Positions 8,559 through 18,053 of a DNA stretch of 64,000 nt are shown here, piece by piece (the stretch's first letter is position 1; the number at the start of each line of letters is the position of its first letter). Source of the stretch: Arthrobacter sp. V1I7 (GTDB lineage: Bacteria; Actinomycetota; Actinomycetes; Actinomycetales; Micrococcaceae); assembly GCF_030817015.1 (NCBI RefSeq), contig NZ_JAUSYS010000001.1:1426001-1490000 (forward strand), written 5' to 3'. The translations under genes and the position numbers were made by a program. Below the pieces are notes generated by a model. The model was not told the DNA's origin and did not search any database. It saw nothing but the letters and a program-made list of their open reading frames with translations.

Positions 8559-10502
8559 ATGCACATCAAGAGTGTCGCGGTCTGCTCCACAAACCACTCC
8601 ATGGCCCAGCTGGCGCTGGACCTTGGACTGGACTATGCCCGCACGGACTGGGAGCACCGCGATCCCGGGAACGGGGCCGACTGGGAACATGCCGTCCCCG
8701 TGGATCAGCTGTGGTGGGACAACTACGTTGTGCAGGCGGAGTCGCTGGCCGAGGCCCGGATGCTGCTTCCCTTGTTCCGCAGCGAGGGCAGGGCGCAACG
8801 CTTTGTGCTTGTCATCCGGGGACTCTTCCCGGCCGCCGATCTCCCGGTCTGGACTCCGCGCAGCCTCCAGATCAAGGCCGGTATGGCCGCCATGACCGTG
8901 CCTGGGCTTGGCTTCGCTGTGGTGGTCGAAGGCGGCAAATGGATTAACGTGCATGCTGCGGCCCTCGCCGCATTGGGCTGCTGTGCACCTGTGGCGCCGC
9001 GGCCGGTGCTGGGTGGACTGCGGGTCGGGATCACCGAGCCGGCCGCCAGCGCCTGGCTCGCTGGGGACGCCCTGGGCAGCTTCATGACGGAGCAGCTCCT
9101 GCAGCCCGAGCCGGACGACATCTATGCCGTCGATGTGCTGATCGGGCCTGGGAAGCTCACCCAACTGCTCAGCGGGCAAATTGCAGACGAGCCCGGGCGG
9201 GTCACCCCGCCGGTCTGGACTCCGCCGGGAACGGTGCTGCCCCCCGTCGACACGGCCGTGCTGTCGCCCATGGGATTCCTGCCGTACCCGGACAAGCCCA
9301 CGCGGGCGCTCGAGCCGAACGAGCTTAGCCACGGGGGAGAGCTCGGCGAAGCCAACCTCGCCGCACTGCGGCCGCACAACTACCTTGAGGTGGACGGCGC
9401 CCGCTTTGGCGGTCTGGACTGGCAGTTGGCGCGGCGCCTGAGCCAGCTCGCCGTCGCCGGCGTGCCGCTGCTGACACGGGCGTTGCCCGCCCCGGTGCGT
9501 TCCCTGCTCGGCGATCAGCTAATGGACCGCATTCAGGCTTTCGACGCCGGCGATCCACCCGTGCTGCGGGAATCGAAGTCGATCGAGCTCCGACGGACGG
9601 GCCTGAACCTCTACAGCCCGCGGTCCGTCTGGAACACACTGCTGGGCCAGCTGGGCAAACCGCTGCTTCCTCTGCCCTCGGTGAGCGTAATCCTGGCCAC
9701 CCGCCGGCCCGAGAAACTGGCGTCCGCCCTGGACCAGCTCGCACGCCAGAGCTGGGAAGCCCTGGAAGTGGTGGTGGTGCTGCACGGCTTCGACGCCGAT
9801 TTGCCCGAGGTCCGGCGCGCCGTCGAAGCGTATCCCGGCGAGCTGCAGGTGCGCTCCGTTCCGGCCGACATGATTTTTGGCGACGTGCTGAACGCCGGCG
9901 TCCGCGCCGCCAGCGGCGATCTTGTCTGCAAGATGGACGACGACGACTGGTACGGCCCGCACCACCTGCGCGACCTCGTCCACGCCAAGGACTTCAGCGG
10001 CGCCACCCTGGTGGGGACCCAGGTTGAATTCGTGTACCTGGAAAGCCTCGACATCACCACGCGCAGGCCCCCTCTCGGCGAGCAGTACTCGGACCACGTT
10101 GCGGGCGGCACCATGATGCTCGGCAGGGACGAGCTGCGTCAGCTGGGAGGGTGGCGGCCCGTCCATCGCGCCGTCGACCGCTGCCTCCTGCAGGCCGTCC
10201 AGTCCGCCGGAGGACTCATCTACCGCTCCCACGGCCAGAACTACATGATGCAACGCCACTCCGGGGCGGATTCGCACGGCGGCCACACCTGGAATCCGGA
10301 GGACAGCATCTTCCTGCAAAGCGTGGCCGAACAGTGGGACGGGTTCCAGCCGCCGCCGCAGATGGGCGCCGTCCCGAGTCCGCCGGCCGGGGAGCGGCAG
10401 GCTGCCATGCGCAGCCACTTCGCTGCTCCCGGTGAGTTCACCGGGCTCCCGCTACCACTCTCATCTCAGTCCGCCCGTACTACTACCTATCCGCAAATTT
10501 AG
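8559..10502 (+). CDS. large GT2-family glycosyltransferase
   Basis: 647 residues from ATG 8559, five bases after the previous stop; an upstream in-frame GTG at 8451 lies in the preceding gene. The first 350 residues are not recognised; they include a region resembling the N-terminal halves of other modular transferases here. Residues about 370-560 are a GT2 (GT-A) domain: PSVSVILATRRPEKL (strand 1), VVVLHGFDADLPEVRR, GDVLNAGVRAASGDLVCKMDDDDWYGP with the DxD-type metal site, and GGTMMLGRDELRQLGGW, the usual acceptor-side segment. It is predicted to be cytoplasmic or membrane-peripheral, adding one sugar to the exported polymer. The donor is unknown. Confidence 0.82.
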   Translation: MHIKSVAVCSTNHSMAQLALDLGLDYARTDWEHRDPGNGADWEHAVPVDQLWWDNYVVQAESLAEARMLLPLFRSEGRAQRFVLVIRGLFPAADLPVWTPRSLQIKAGMAAMTVPGLGFAVVVEGGKWINVHAAALAALGCCAPVAPRPVLGGLRVGITEPAASAWLAGDALGSFMTEQLLQPEPDDIYAVDVLIGPGKLTQLLSGQIADEPGRVTPPVWTPPGTVLPPVDTAVLSPMGFLPYPDKPTRALEPNELSHGGELGEANLAALRPHNYLEVDGARFGGLDWQLARRLSQLAVAGVPLLTRALPAPVRSLLGDQLMDRIQAFDAGDPPVLRESKSIELRRTGLNLYSPRSVWNTLLGQLGKPLLPLPSVSVILATRRPEKLASALDQLARQSWEALEVVVVLHGFDADLPEVRRAVEAYPGELQVRSVPADMIFGDVLNAGVRAASGDLVCKMDDDDWYGPHHLRDLVHAKDFSGATLVGTQVEFVYLESLDITTRRPPLGEQYSDHVAGGTMMLGRDELRQLGGWRPVHRAVDRCLLQAVQSAGGLIYRSHGQNYMMQRHSGADSHGGHTWNPEDSIFLQSVAEQWDGFQPPPQMGAVPSPPAGERQAAMRSHFAAPGEFTGLPLPLSSQSARTTTYPQI

Positions 10503-10514
10503 AAGGCTCAGGGA

Positions 10515-12771
10515 ATGAAAATTCAACAAGCTCTCCGCAGAATTGCGCGCCTGTCCCTTAAGAAGAAAGCGGCCGCCGCGTCCTTCGCCGTCCTCTTTGC
10601 CATGGTACTGCTGGCTGCCTACGCACGCGCCCCTTGGCTGCTGGGCCTCCTGGCGCTGGTCTTCGTAGCTGCGCTGGGGGTCGGCGCGTTGTACCTGGAC
10701 AGGCTCCTGAAGGCGTCGAGGCGGGCCACCAAGCGCGCCACTGAGGCGCAGGCCGAGCTGGCTTCCACCCCGCGCCCCGGGGCTCTCGTCGAGTGGGGTG
10801 CGCGCTCCCGGATCCCCGAGAAGCGGCTTGCCCAGCGTTTGACCAAGCTGCGTTCCGTTGACGGCCGCGATGTCCTGGTCAGTGCGGCAACCGAGGGCCG
10901 ATGGGGCTGGCGGGACATGTCAGTGGCCCTGGAAATGTACCGGATCGGGGGGGAAACCCGGCGCAGAGTTCAGCCTGTCCTGGACAAGACACCCTGTAGA
11001 GTACTGCTGCATCTGGGCGACCTCTGCTTCCGGCAGAACATTCTTCAGGACGACATCCTCAACGCGGCCACGCTATACAAGTACGTCTTCCAGCGGCTCG
11101 GAGCGAAGCCATTCCAGGACAAGCGGCGCGGAGAATTCTTCCTCGACGCCCTCGCCCGGACTGGGCAGGGGGAGGAGGTCATCAGGCTTCAGAGTTTCTA
11201 CAACGCCGACGAAATGAACTCCAACGATCTCCACCTCTACCGGGCCAACGCGGCCAACCCGTTCAAAGACAGTTCAGCCGACGTCGACCAGTGGCTCGCG
11301 GAGATCAACGACATCTATGAGCGGGCCGGGCTGTCCCAGCTGTCGCTGGCCGAAGGTGCCGCCCCGGCCTTTCTCCGCCTGAATGCAGAGACACCGGACC
11401 CGGTGACGGACGGACCCCTCGTCAGCATTATCATGCCCGTCTACAAGCCGGACGAGTACACGGATCTTGCGATCCAGTCCGCCGTCAACCCAGAGCTACC
11501 GCAACATCGAAATCATCATCGTTGACGACGGCTCGGGCGGGGACGCGGCTGAACGTCTCAACAAATGGCAGGCTGTGGACGGGCGCATCAAGGTGGTGCT
11601 CAACGAGCCCAACGCCGGAGCCTACACATCGCGCAACATTGGCTACTCATTGGCCAAGGGCGAGTTCATGACGATTTTCGACGGCGACGACTGGCAACAC
11701 CCGCAGAAGATCGCCCTCCTGGTCCGGGGCGCCCAGCGGCAGACCGACGGACGACTCGTGTCCGCTCCCTGGACGCGCGCGGACGAGGACCTCTTCTTCC
11801 ACTACCGCGGATGGCGGGGAGCCTTCATCACGCCGGCCCACGTCTCCACCATGTTCCACACTCCCACCATCCGGAAGCACCTGGGCCACTGGGATTCCGT
11901 CCGCAAGGCCGCGGACACGGAGTTCATTCTCCGCTACCGGGCCCTCGTCAACGGCGAGGAGCCTTTCGAAGTCTGCGAGGCGCCCCTGACGCTGTCCCTC
12001 GTTGGCACGACGAACCTTTCCGTGGAAGATTTCCGGCTCGGCTACAGGTCTCCGGACCGGGTGTCCTACCGCGACTCTTACGAGCACTGGCACAGGAAGA
12101 TCAAGGCGGGCGAACACTCCGGCCATCTGGACTTCCCGCTTGCCGAGCGGGCGTTCCCCGCACCGGCCCGATTCCTGCCGTCAGGTGCGAAGCAGCCGGA
12201 CCTGGAACTTGATATCCTGCTTGTCGGCGATTTCGGTGCCGACTCCCTGGTGGGCGTGCTGATGCAGGAACATCTGGCGTCTGCGGCACAGGATGGGAAG
12301 CGGGTTGGACTCATGCATTACCCCAGCATTCTTCACACGGCCGCCATCGATACGTCCTATTCGGACGAGGTCATGGACGCGTTCCACGACGGGCGCCTTG
12401 TCCGGGTTGAGGTGACGGACCGTGTGCAGTCCGCAGTGGTCAACGTCTACGACCCCACCGCCTTCCAGTACAGCCGGGAGCTGCGCAGCGGACACACTGC
12501 GGAGCGAGTGTCCGTGTGGACAGACGAGCCGCCCTACGACTGGGAAACGGATGAACACAAGTACGAGGTGGGGACGGTAGAACGCAACCTGTTGTCCGTT
12601 TTCAGCGGCCCGGTGCGCTGGATTCCGCTCAACGAACGGACGCTCCGGGTCATCACGGAGTCCGGACATGGACAAAAGTCCATCGGAGACCATGTGGCGC
12701 AACCGGACCCGCTGACCATTCCCGACACCCCGGCGGAGGAATCTCCGCTTGCACTGACAGGTTCCAATTGA
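10515..12771 (+). pseudogene. membrane-anchored GT2 glycosyltransferase interrupted by a one-base frameshift
   Basis: Two adjacent frames form one protein of about 750 residues. The first frame (10515-11525) has an N-terminal basic segment and two hydrophobic spans, then reaches the GT2 start PLVSIIMPVYKPDEYTDLAI and breaks. The second frame resumes with QSYRNIEIIIVDDGSGGDAA and continues through FDGDDWQHPQK (metal site) to 12771. Removing one C from the CCC at 11489-11491 gives SAVNQSYRNIEI, exactly the family pattern, so the lesion is a single-base insertion. The C-terminal 200 residues (DILLVGDFGADSLVGVLMQ onward) resemble the second module of the 1366-residue protein downstream. It may be a sequencing error rather than a dead gene. 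Confidence 0.78.
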
Positions 12772-12786
12772 GGCAGGAGAGACTCC

Positions 12787-13689
12787 ATGAATTGGCAACG
12801 CACGATCCAGGAAACGGCCTGGGATGATCGGAACAATGTAGAGATCCGCCGCATCGCCTCGGCCAGCGAGATCGACCACAAGGCGACTGAGGCCTATGAA
12901 TTCGTCGTACCGGCCCTTTCCGGCGGACCACTCGATATCGTCGCCTTGTACGAACCCAAGGAGTCCAGGACCCTCCTCGTCAGCTTCCATGGCTCCTTGC
13001 AGCGCTCCAAATTCCAACTGCCCCGCTTCGAATGGCGGAGGTCGCTTGAGCCATTCGATGCCGCTCAGCTCTTTATCGCCGATTCAACACTGCAGCTCAA
13101 CGGAAGCATGCAACTGTCCTGGTACATCGGATGTTCGGAGCAGGATTTCAGCTCGGATGTGGCGGACCTCATCAAAGACATCGCCGCGGCTGCAGGGTAC
13201 GACAGAATTCTGTTGACGGGGTCGAGCGGGGGTGGTTTTGCCTCGCTGGCAATCTCCCGCCAGATAGATGGTTCAGCGGCAGTCTGTTTCTCCCCACAAA
13301 CCCGCGTCGGGGACTACCGCAACTCCGTGGTCAGGGCGTTTTATCGCACCGCCTTCCCGGAGATGGGGGGATACGCCGCTGTTGAACGAGCACACCGCTC
13401 ACGATTCGACCTGCGCCATCTTTACGCAACGACGCCTGATATCAACTTTGTTCGGTTTGTTCAGAACACGCGAGATGCGTCCCATTACAGCAAGCACTAC
13501 ACGCCCTTCGCCGAGGCACGCGGGGTTGATCCCGCTCTGGGCGGACTCGACGCCTCCGGACGCATTGAATTTGTACCGCAACCACTCCAGGCTGGTCACC
13601 AGCCTCCACCCCGGGGACGGTTCCGCAGTCACATCCTTGAAGCGCACTCCGCGTTTTTCGGCAGTGAATTGAGTCTCTCTGACGCTTAG
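12787..13689 (+). CDS. alpha/beta-hydrolase-like protein (Asp2-like), glycan-associated
   Basis: 300 residues with an alpha/beta-hydrolase pattern: TLLVSFHGSLQR (oxyanion-side strand), RILLTGSSGGGFASLAIS (nucleophile elbow, serine in G-S-S-G-G), a central acidic stretch, and a late histidine (LQAGHQPP) that could complete the triad. Proteins of this shape sit beside modular glycosyltransferases; the accessory-Sec Asp2 family, which O-acetylates glycans on exported glycoproteins, is the closest described theme I can name. It starts 15 bases after the previous gene with GGAGAG upstream. A paralogue lies at 30194, also directly after a copy of the giant glycosyltransferase, so the pairing is conserved. 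Enzymatic activity is inferred only. Confidence 0.7.
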   Translation: MNWQRTIQETAWDDRNNVEIRRIASASEIDHKATEAYEFVVPALSGGPLDIVALYEPKESRTLLVSFHGSLQRSKFQLPRFEWRRSLEPFDAAQLFIADSTLQLNGSMQLSWYIGCSEQDFSSDVADLIKDIAAAAGYDRILLTGSSGGGFASLAISRQIDGSAAVCFSPQTRVGDYRNSVVRAFYRTAFPEMGGYAAVERAHRSRFDLRHLYATTPDINFVRFVQNTRDASHYSKHYTPFAEARGVDPALGGLDASGRIEFVPQPLQAGHQPPPRGRFRSHILEAHSAFFGSELSLSDA

Positions 13690-13744
13690 GGCCCGGCACG
13701 ATCCTGTCTCGCTCTCGGGCACCTTCGGCTTTGGTAGCATAGTC

Positions 13745-13846
13745 TGTGGTTCGCTCGCCCCCTATGGCACCTCACGCTTGTGGTTCGCTCGCCCCCTATG
13801 GCACCTCACGCTTGTGGTTCGCTCGCCCCTTATGGCTCCTCACGAG
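13745..13846 (+). repeat. three tandem 34-bp repeats upstream of the giant glycosyltransferase gene
   Basis: Three head-to-tail copies, each beginning TGTGGTTCGCTCGCCCC, at 13745-13778, 13779-13812 and 13813-13846. The first two are identical and the third differs at a few positions. They fill most of the gap between 13689 and the start at 13858. A reading frame runs through them (repeats of VRSPPMAPHACG), but no good ribosome site supports translation. They could be a regulatory or phase-variable spacer. The unit length is not a multiple of three, so copy-number change would shift any frame read through them. Confidence 0.9.
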
Positions 13847-13857
13847 ATCGCAGGTCT

Positions 13858-16800
13858 ATGAAGTTCAAGATTGTCAATTACCAGGCCCACCGGATCAGCG
13901 GTTGGGTGTACGAGCCGGACGCAGATCAGGGCAATGCGGTCCTGGACCTCGTGGTCAACGGGGAGGCAGTCTCCGCCCTAACCTGTAACATCTTCCGCGA
14001 CGAACTCTCAGCTGAGGAGTTCAGCACCCGAAATGTGGGTTTCCTGGGTAACTTGCCTCCGGAGTTCTGGAACGGTGAAAAGCACGACGTCGCTCTCGTC
14101 CACCGCGGGACGGGCACTGTCCTCACGCAGAAGACGATCAGTACAGCTGACTCCCGGATCGCGGGCACAAAAGGTCTCAGCGCCGACTTCATACTCACGC
14201 CGCAGGGGCAAGTGGCCGGGTGGGCAAGCGCCGAAAATCGTCCAGCATATGCCCGAGTGACCGTGGACGGCAATGTCATTGAGGAGGCGAGAACCGACAG
14301 ACGCGTCCTTCCATGGAAGCGCGACACGATGAGGTTCAACGCACCTTACGGCTATATGCACGGCACCCAGATTCCTCCAGAATTTTTCGATGGACAGGTA
14401 CATCGGGTCCAGATCTTCGCCGGTGGCGAGCCGCACGCGCCGGTGTCGGTGTTGGACCAGACGCTGGAGCTTGCTGCAGAGCACCGCGACGCCGCAGCTC
14501 GCGAGGCGCAGCGGCTCCAGCCTGAGGCACCCAATACTTCCTCCCCGTGGCTTAAGCCCGCCCGGGTTCGCTCCGAAATACGCGTTGCTCGCGTAGCACT
14601 GACGGAATGCTATGCCTCGATCACTTTGACGGGGGAGACTGAGCACCAGCGACTGGTCCTGCGACTGGGCGAGGCTACGATGATCCTCACAGCGCTGGCT
14701 GAGTCTCCGGAAGGAGACCCAGCGGCCGAGGGGACCCAGCGGTATGCCGGTGAGATCCCACTTGAGGGCAGGTTTACCGACTCCATCCCACTGTTCACCC
14801 CGGGAGCCGAAGTTGGCAGCACCTATGATCTCCGCCTGGGAGATACCACCGGACGCAGGCCGGATGGGATGCCAGAGACCATCGTTCAGGACACCGGAGG
14901 AGAGTTCCTGCTCTCCGAGACTGTCCTTGATGGCGGGGTTTTCACCGGATGGGCCTTTCACACAGCGGGACTCGACTTCCCCGTGGAGCTGGTCCTCCGT
15001 GAGGTCACCGAGACGGGGGAGACGGAGGTCCAACGGACTCCCGCAACTCTGAAGAACAGACACGCGAAACTGCAGCATGGCATTCCACATTCGGGCTACG
15101 CTCTCGCTTTGCCTTCCTCAGTCTTGGCGCAGCGCAGCGCTCATCTGAGACTGCTCGCCGTACACGGACGGGGGGAAAGGTTGCTCTGGGAGGACCGGTC
15201 CTTCTTCGCTACCAACCAGTTCCTGCTCGCGCAGGCGCTCCAGGCTTCCTCGTCATCCCATGCCCTTGAGCTTGTGGGAAATGCCCGTCGAGCCGGACGC
15301 AGGCATTTCGTCGAGTCGTTCCTAGGAACCTATAAGCACTCCCGGGTCCAAATCAGTCTGGAGGGGTTGGAGGCCGCCCTCGCTTCTCAGAAGCCAGGCG
15401 CGGGCGCGACGCTCGAACCGGCTCGCGGCGCAATCTGGTACTGGGTTCAGGAGCTGCGTGCGAATCCAGGTCGGCTCCAGTGGTTCACCGCCAACGCGAT
15501 TCGCAACCGCAACGATGGCGCCCGCGACGTGCTGGCATATGCCGCGTCCAAGGGAGGCTATGACTTTGGCCAGCTCCATGGGATTCTCGAGTCCTACCGG
15601 ACAGAGCTCTTTCGAGAGTCCGCTGCCGAGATGTTGATGGACAGGCACTGGAAATCCGGTGTGCTCGCCATGGCCCGGTTTCTCTTTGCCGCACCCCGGG
15701 ACGAGACTGACCAGCTCGATGCGCTGACTCTGTATGCCATGCTCGAGGCGTGGCGGGGGCTGGAGGACATCACCGGCGCCGATCGTGCCTTCTATGGAGA
15801 CCTCCTGCGGTGGCGCGGCGAATTCGCAGAATCCGCCCGGGTGCTCACCGCGGAAGATCTTGACTCCGATCATGACTTCTCGCAGAACCTGCTGGCGCTC
15901 AACGCTATTAACCCTCACGCGACGGGCATCCCCAGCTACTCGGGTGCCTGGTTGGCAGGATTCAACGGGATGCTCGAGGGAGACGGGATCGCTCCGATCT
16001 CGATGCAGCAAGACCAGATCGGTTTTTACAACGTCACTACGGACCTGTCTCCGGCCCCGGAGGATCCGGGAGCCCCGCTGGTGACCGTGATCATGCCAAT
16101 CTACGAACCCAGCGCCGCCACCAACATTGCGGTGGATTCCCTGTTGCGGCAGACCTGGCGCAAGCTTGAGATAATTATGATCGACGACTGCTCACCTGAG
16201 CAGGACGCCGATGGTCACCCCACGCCATACCGGGAACAGCTCCAGGACCTTGCAGCACGTGACCCCCGCATTCGTCTGGTGTTCAACGACGTGAACCGCG
16301 GCTCCTACTCGGTGCGCAATGACGCTCTCGACCTGGCCACCGGCGACCTGATTACCGTGGCGGATAAGGACGATTGGCACCACCCCCAGCAGATCGAGTT
16401 GCAGGTTCGCGACTTCATGGCGGATCCTGAACGCGTTGCGAATATGACCAACTGGGTCCGTGTGGACGAGCAGCTCACCTTGATGCTGCGGTCCGCCACG
16501 GGACGGGTGTTCTACCCCTCCATGGCCTCATTGATGTTCCGACGTGATCCGGTGCTGAAGGACCTCGGCTACTGGGACACGATCCGTAAATCCGGGGACT
16601 CAGAGTTCAAGAGCCGCATCGAGAACTACTACGGCATCACCGTGGAACCGGTCACTAGGGCGCCCCTGGCTTTCGCTCTTATGGACGGTGCAAACCTGAC
16701 CCGTGATGACATGGGCGTGGGCTATCTTGCTCCGGAACGCCGGGCTTACCTTCGTGGCTACAAGAGTTGGCATCGCGAGATCCGGGAGTCCGGCGAATCA

Positions 16801-17958
16801 CCGTACATGCCCAAGTCAGTGGAGCAGCGGCGCTTCGTCGCCCCGGCCGCCTACCTGCCGGGAGCTCGCCCGGAAGGGTCCGTCCAATATGACGTGGTCT
16901 TCGCCTCAGAATTCGGCTTCCTCGCCGGCAACTCCACGTCGCTCTTCAATGAGATCTCGGTCTGTTTGAACGCTGGACTCCGGGTGGGTGTGATCCCGTT
17001 CCAGAACGGCCTGATCCCCTCTGCTTCGAAGCGGCAGTTCAGCCGTAAGATCGATGACCTGGTGCTGACCGGCCGGGTGGACCGGCTGTCCCTGGACACC
17101 GTGGCTGAGACTGACCTTCTCGTCGTGCGGTGGCCCACAGCGGTGCAGGTCGTGCAGGACAAGGCCGCCGGGTTGAAGCCTAAAAAGGCAGTCATCGTCT
17201 CCAACCACCCGCCGTTCGAACCGAGCGGAGAGCGGCGCAGCTATGACATCGGCGTCGTCACCCGCAATATCGAGGGGCTTTTCGGCGTGCGGCCGCTCTG
17301 GGCACCGCAGAGTGAGCAGATCGGGGCCATGATCGCGCCACTCATGCCCGCCTCAGACCTGACAAGCTTCTCTTGGAAGGGCATCATCGAGCTCAAAGAG
17401 CAGGCGAGCCACAACCGATACCGGGCGGGCCGGCCCACCATTGGACGGCACGCACGCGACGACGCCGCAAAATGGCCCTCCGACCGGAAGGTCTTCAAGC
17501 AGGTCTACCCGGCCGACGGCTCTGCGAATGTCTGCATCCTTGGCGGCACCAAGGTGCCTGTGCAGAAGGGCTTCCTCCCGCGGAACCCGCCCTCTTGGGA
17601 GATCTATGCCTTCAACGAGATCAGCGTGGAAGAATACCTGTCGGAGAAGATCGACTTCTTCGTCTACTTCCACAGCGACGGCTGGCTCGAGGCCTTCGGC
17701 ATGGCCATCCTCGAAGCCATGAGCTACGGGGTGGTCTGTGTCCTGCCACACCACTTTGAACCCGTGTTCAAAGATGCCGCCGTCTATGCTGAGCCTGATC
17801 AGGTCAAGGATGTCATCAACGAGTTGTGGGAGTCGCAGCGCTACGCACAACAGCAGCAGCGCGCAGTCCGTTTCATCGAGCAGGAATGCACTCCGGCGGC
17901 GTATCTACGGCGCCTGGCCGGGCTCGGCGTCAAAGCCGACCGCGTTCAGATCCCCTGA
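13858..17958 (+). CDS. giant modular glycosyltransferase (beta-sandwich repeats, GT2, GT4-like)
   Basis: 1366 residues from ATG 13858; an in-frame GTG at 13780 would place the start inside the tandem repeats. The N-terminus (about 1-215) contains two copies of a beta-rich unit ending in similar motifs (NLPPEFWNGEKHDVALVH and IPPEFFDGQVHRVQIFAGG). A middle region of about 500 residues is helical and unassigned. A GT2 domain runs from about 741 to 980, with VTVIMPIYEPSAATNIA, IIMIDDCSPEQD and the metal motif VADKDDWHHPQQ. A GT4-like C-terminal module follows from about 1010 to 1340 (FASEFGFLAGNSTSLFNEIS, PVQKGFLPRNPPSWEIYAF, HSDGWLEAFGMAILEAMSYG). It probably adds two sugars and may form an assembly platform. 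Part of it is duplicated at 28071-30188. Confidence 0.85.
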   Translation: MKFKIVNYQAHRISGWVYEPDADQGNAVLDLVVNGEAVSALTCNIFRDELSAEEFSTRNVGFLGNLPPEFWNGEKHDVALVHRGTGTVLTQKTISTADSRIAGTKGLSADFILTPQGQVAGWASAENRPAYARVTVDGNVIEEARTDRRVLPWKRDTMRFNAPYGYMHGTQIPPEFFDGQVHRVQIFAGGEPHAPVSVLDQTLELAAEHRDAAAREAQRLQPEAPNTSSPWLKPARVRSEIRVARVALTECYASITLTGETEHQRLVLRLGEATMILTALAESPEGDPAAEGTQRYAGEIPLEGRFTDSIPLFTPGAEVGSTYDLRLGDTTGRRPDGMPETIVQDTGGEFLLSETVLDGGVFTGWAFHTAGLDFPVELVLREVTETGETEVQRTPATLKNRHAKLQHGIPHSGYALALPSSVLAQRSAHLRLLAVHGRGERLLWEDRSFFATNQFLLAQALQASSSSHALELVGNARRAGRRHFVESFLGTYKHSRVQISLEGLEAALASQKPGAGATLEPARGAIWYWVQELRANPGRLQWFTANAIRNRNDGARDVLAYAASKGGYDFGQLHGILESYRTELFRESAAEMLMDRHWKSGVLAMARFLFAAPRDETDQLDALTLYAMLEAWRGLEDITGADRAFYGDLLRWRGEFAESARVLTAEDLDSDHDFSQNLLALNAINPHATGIPSYSGAWLAGFNGMLEGDGIAPISMQQDQIGFYNVTTDLSPAPEDPGAPLVTVIMPIYEPSAATNIAVDSLLRQTWRKLEIIMIDDCSPEQDADGHPTPYREQLQDLAARDPRIRLVFNDVNRGSYSVRNDALDLATGDLITVADKDDWHHPQQIELQVRDFMADPERVANMTNWVRVDEQLTLMLRSATGRVFYPSMASLMFRRDPVLKDLGYWDTIRKSGDSEFKSRIENYYGITVEPVTRAPLAFALMDGANLTRDDMGVGYLAPERRAYLRGYKSWHREIRESGESPYMPKSVEQRRFVAPAAYLPGARPEGSVQYDVVFASEFGFLAGNSTSLFNEISVCLNAGLRVGVIPFQNGLIPSASKRQFSRKIDDLVLTGRVDRLSLDTVAETDLLVVRWPTAVQVVQDKAAGLKPKKAVIVSNHPPFEPSGERRSYDIGVVTRNIEGLFGVRPLWAPQSEQIGAMIAPLMPASDLTSFSWKGIIELKEQASHNRYRAGRPTIGRHARDDAAKWPSDRKVFKQVYPADGSANVCILGGTKVPVQKGFLPRNPPSWEIYAFNEISVEEYLSEKIDFFVYFHSDGWLEAFGMAILEAMSYGVVCVLPHHFEPVFKDAAVYAEPDQVKDVINELWESQRYAQQQQRAVRFIEQECTPAAYLRRLAGLGVKADRVQIP

Positions 17959-18053
17959 CACTCATGGCTGTCAGTGTGGCTCAGGTGATGGTCGGTCCCC
18001 TCGTTGGTAGGGCGATGTCACTGCAGCACTCGAAATCACAAGGAGAAACTCAG

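Noticed and set aside
13740..13850. Tandem repeats considered as a CRISPR array
   Set aside because: The repeats are directly adjacent with no spacers, and no cas genes are present.
14008..15090. A 360-codon reverse frame
   Set aside because: It is antisense to the giant glycosyltransferase, with no homology or ribosome site.
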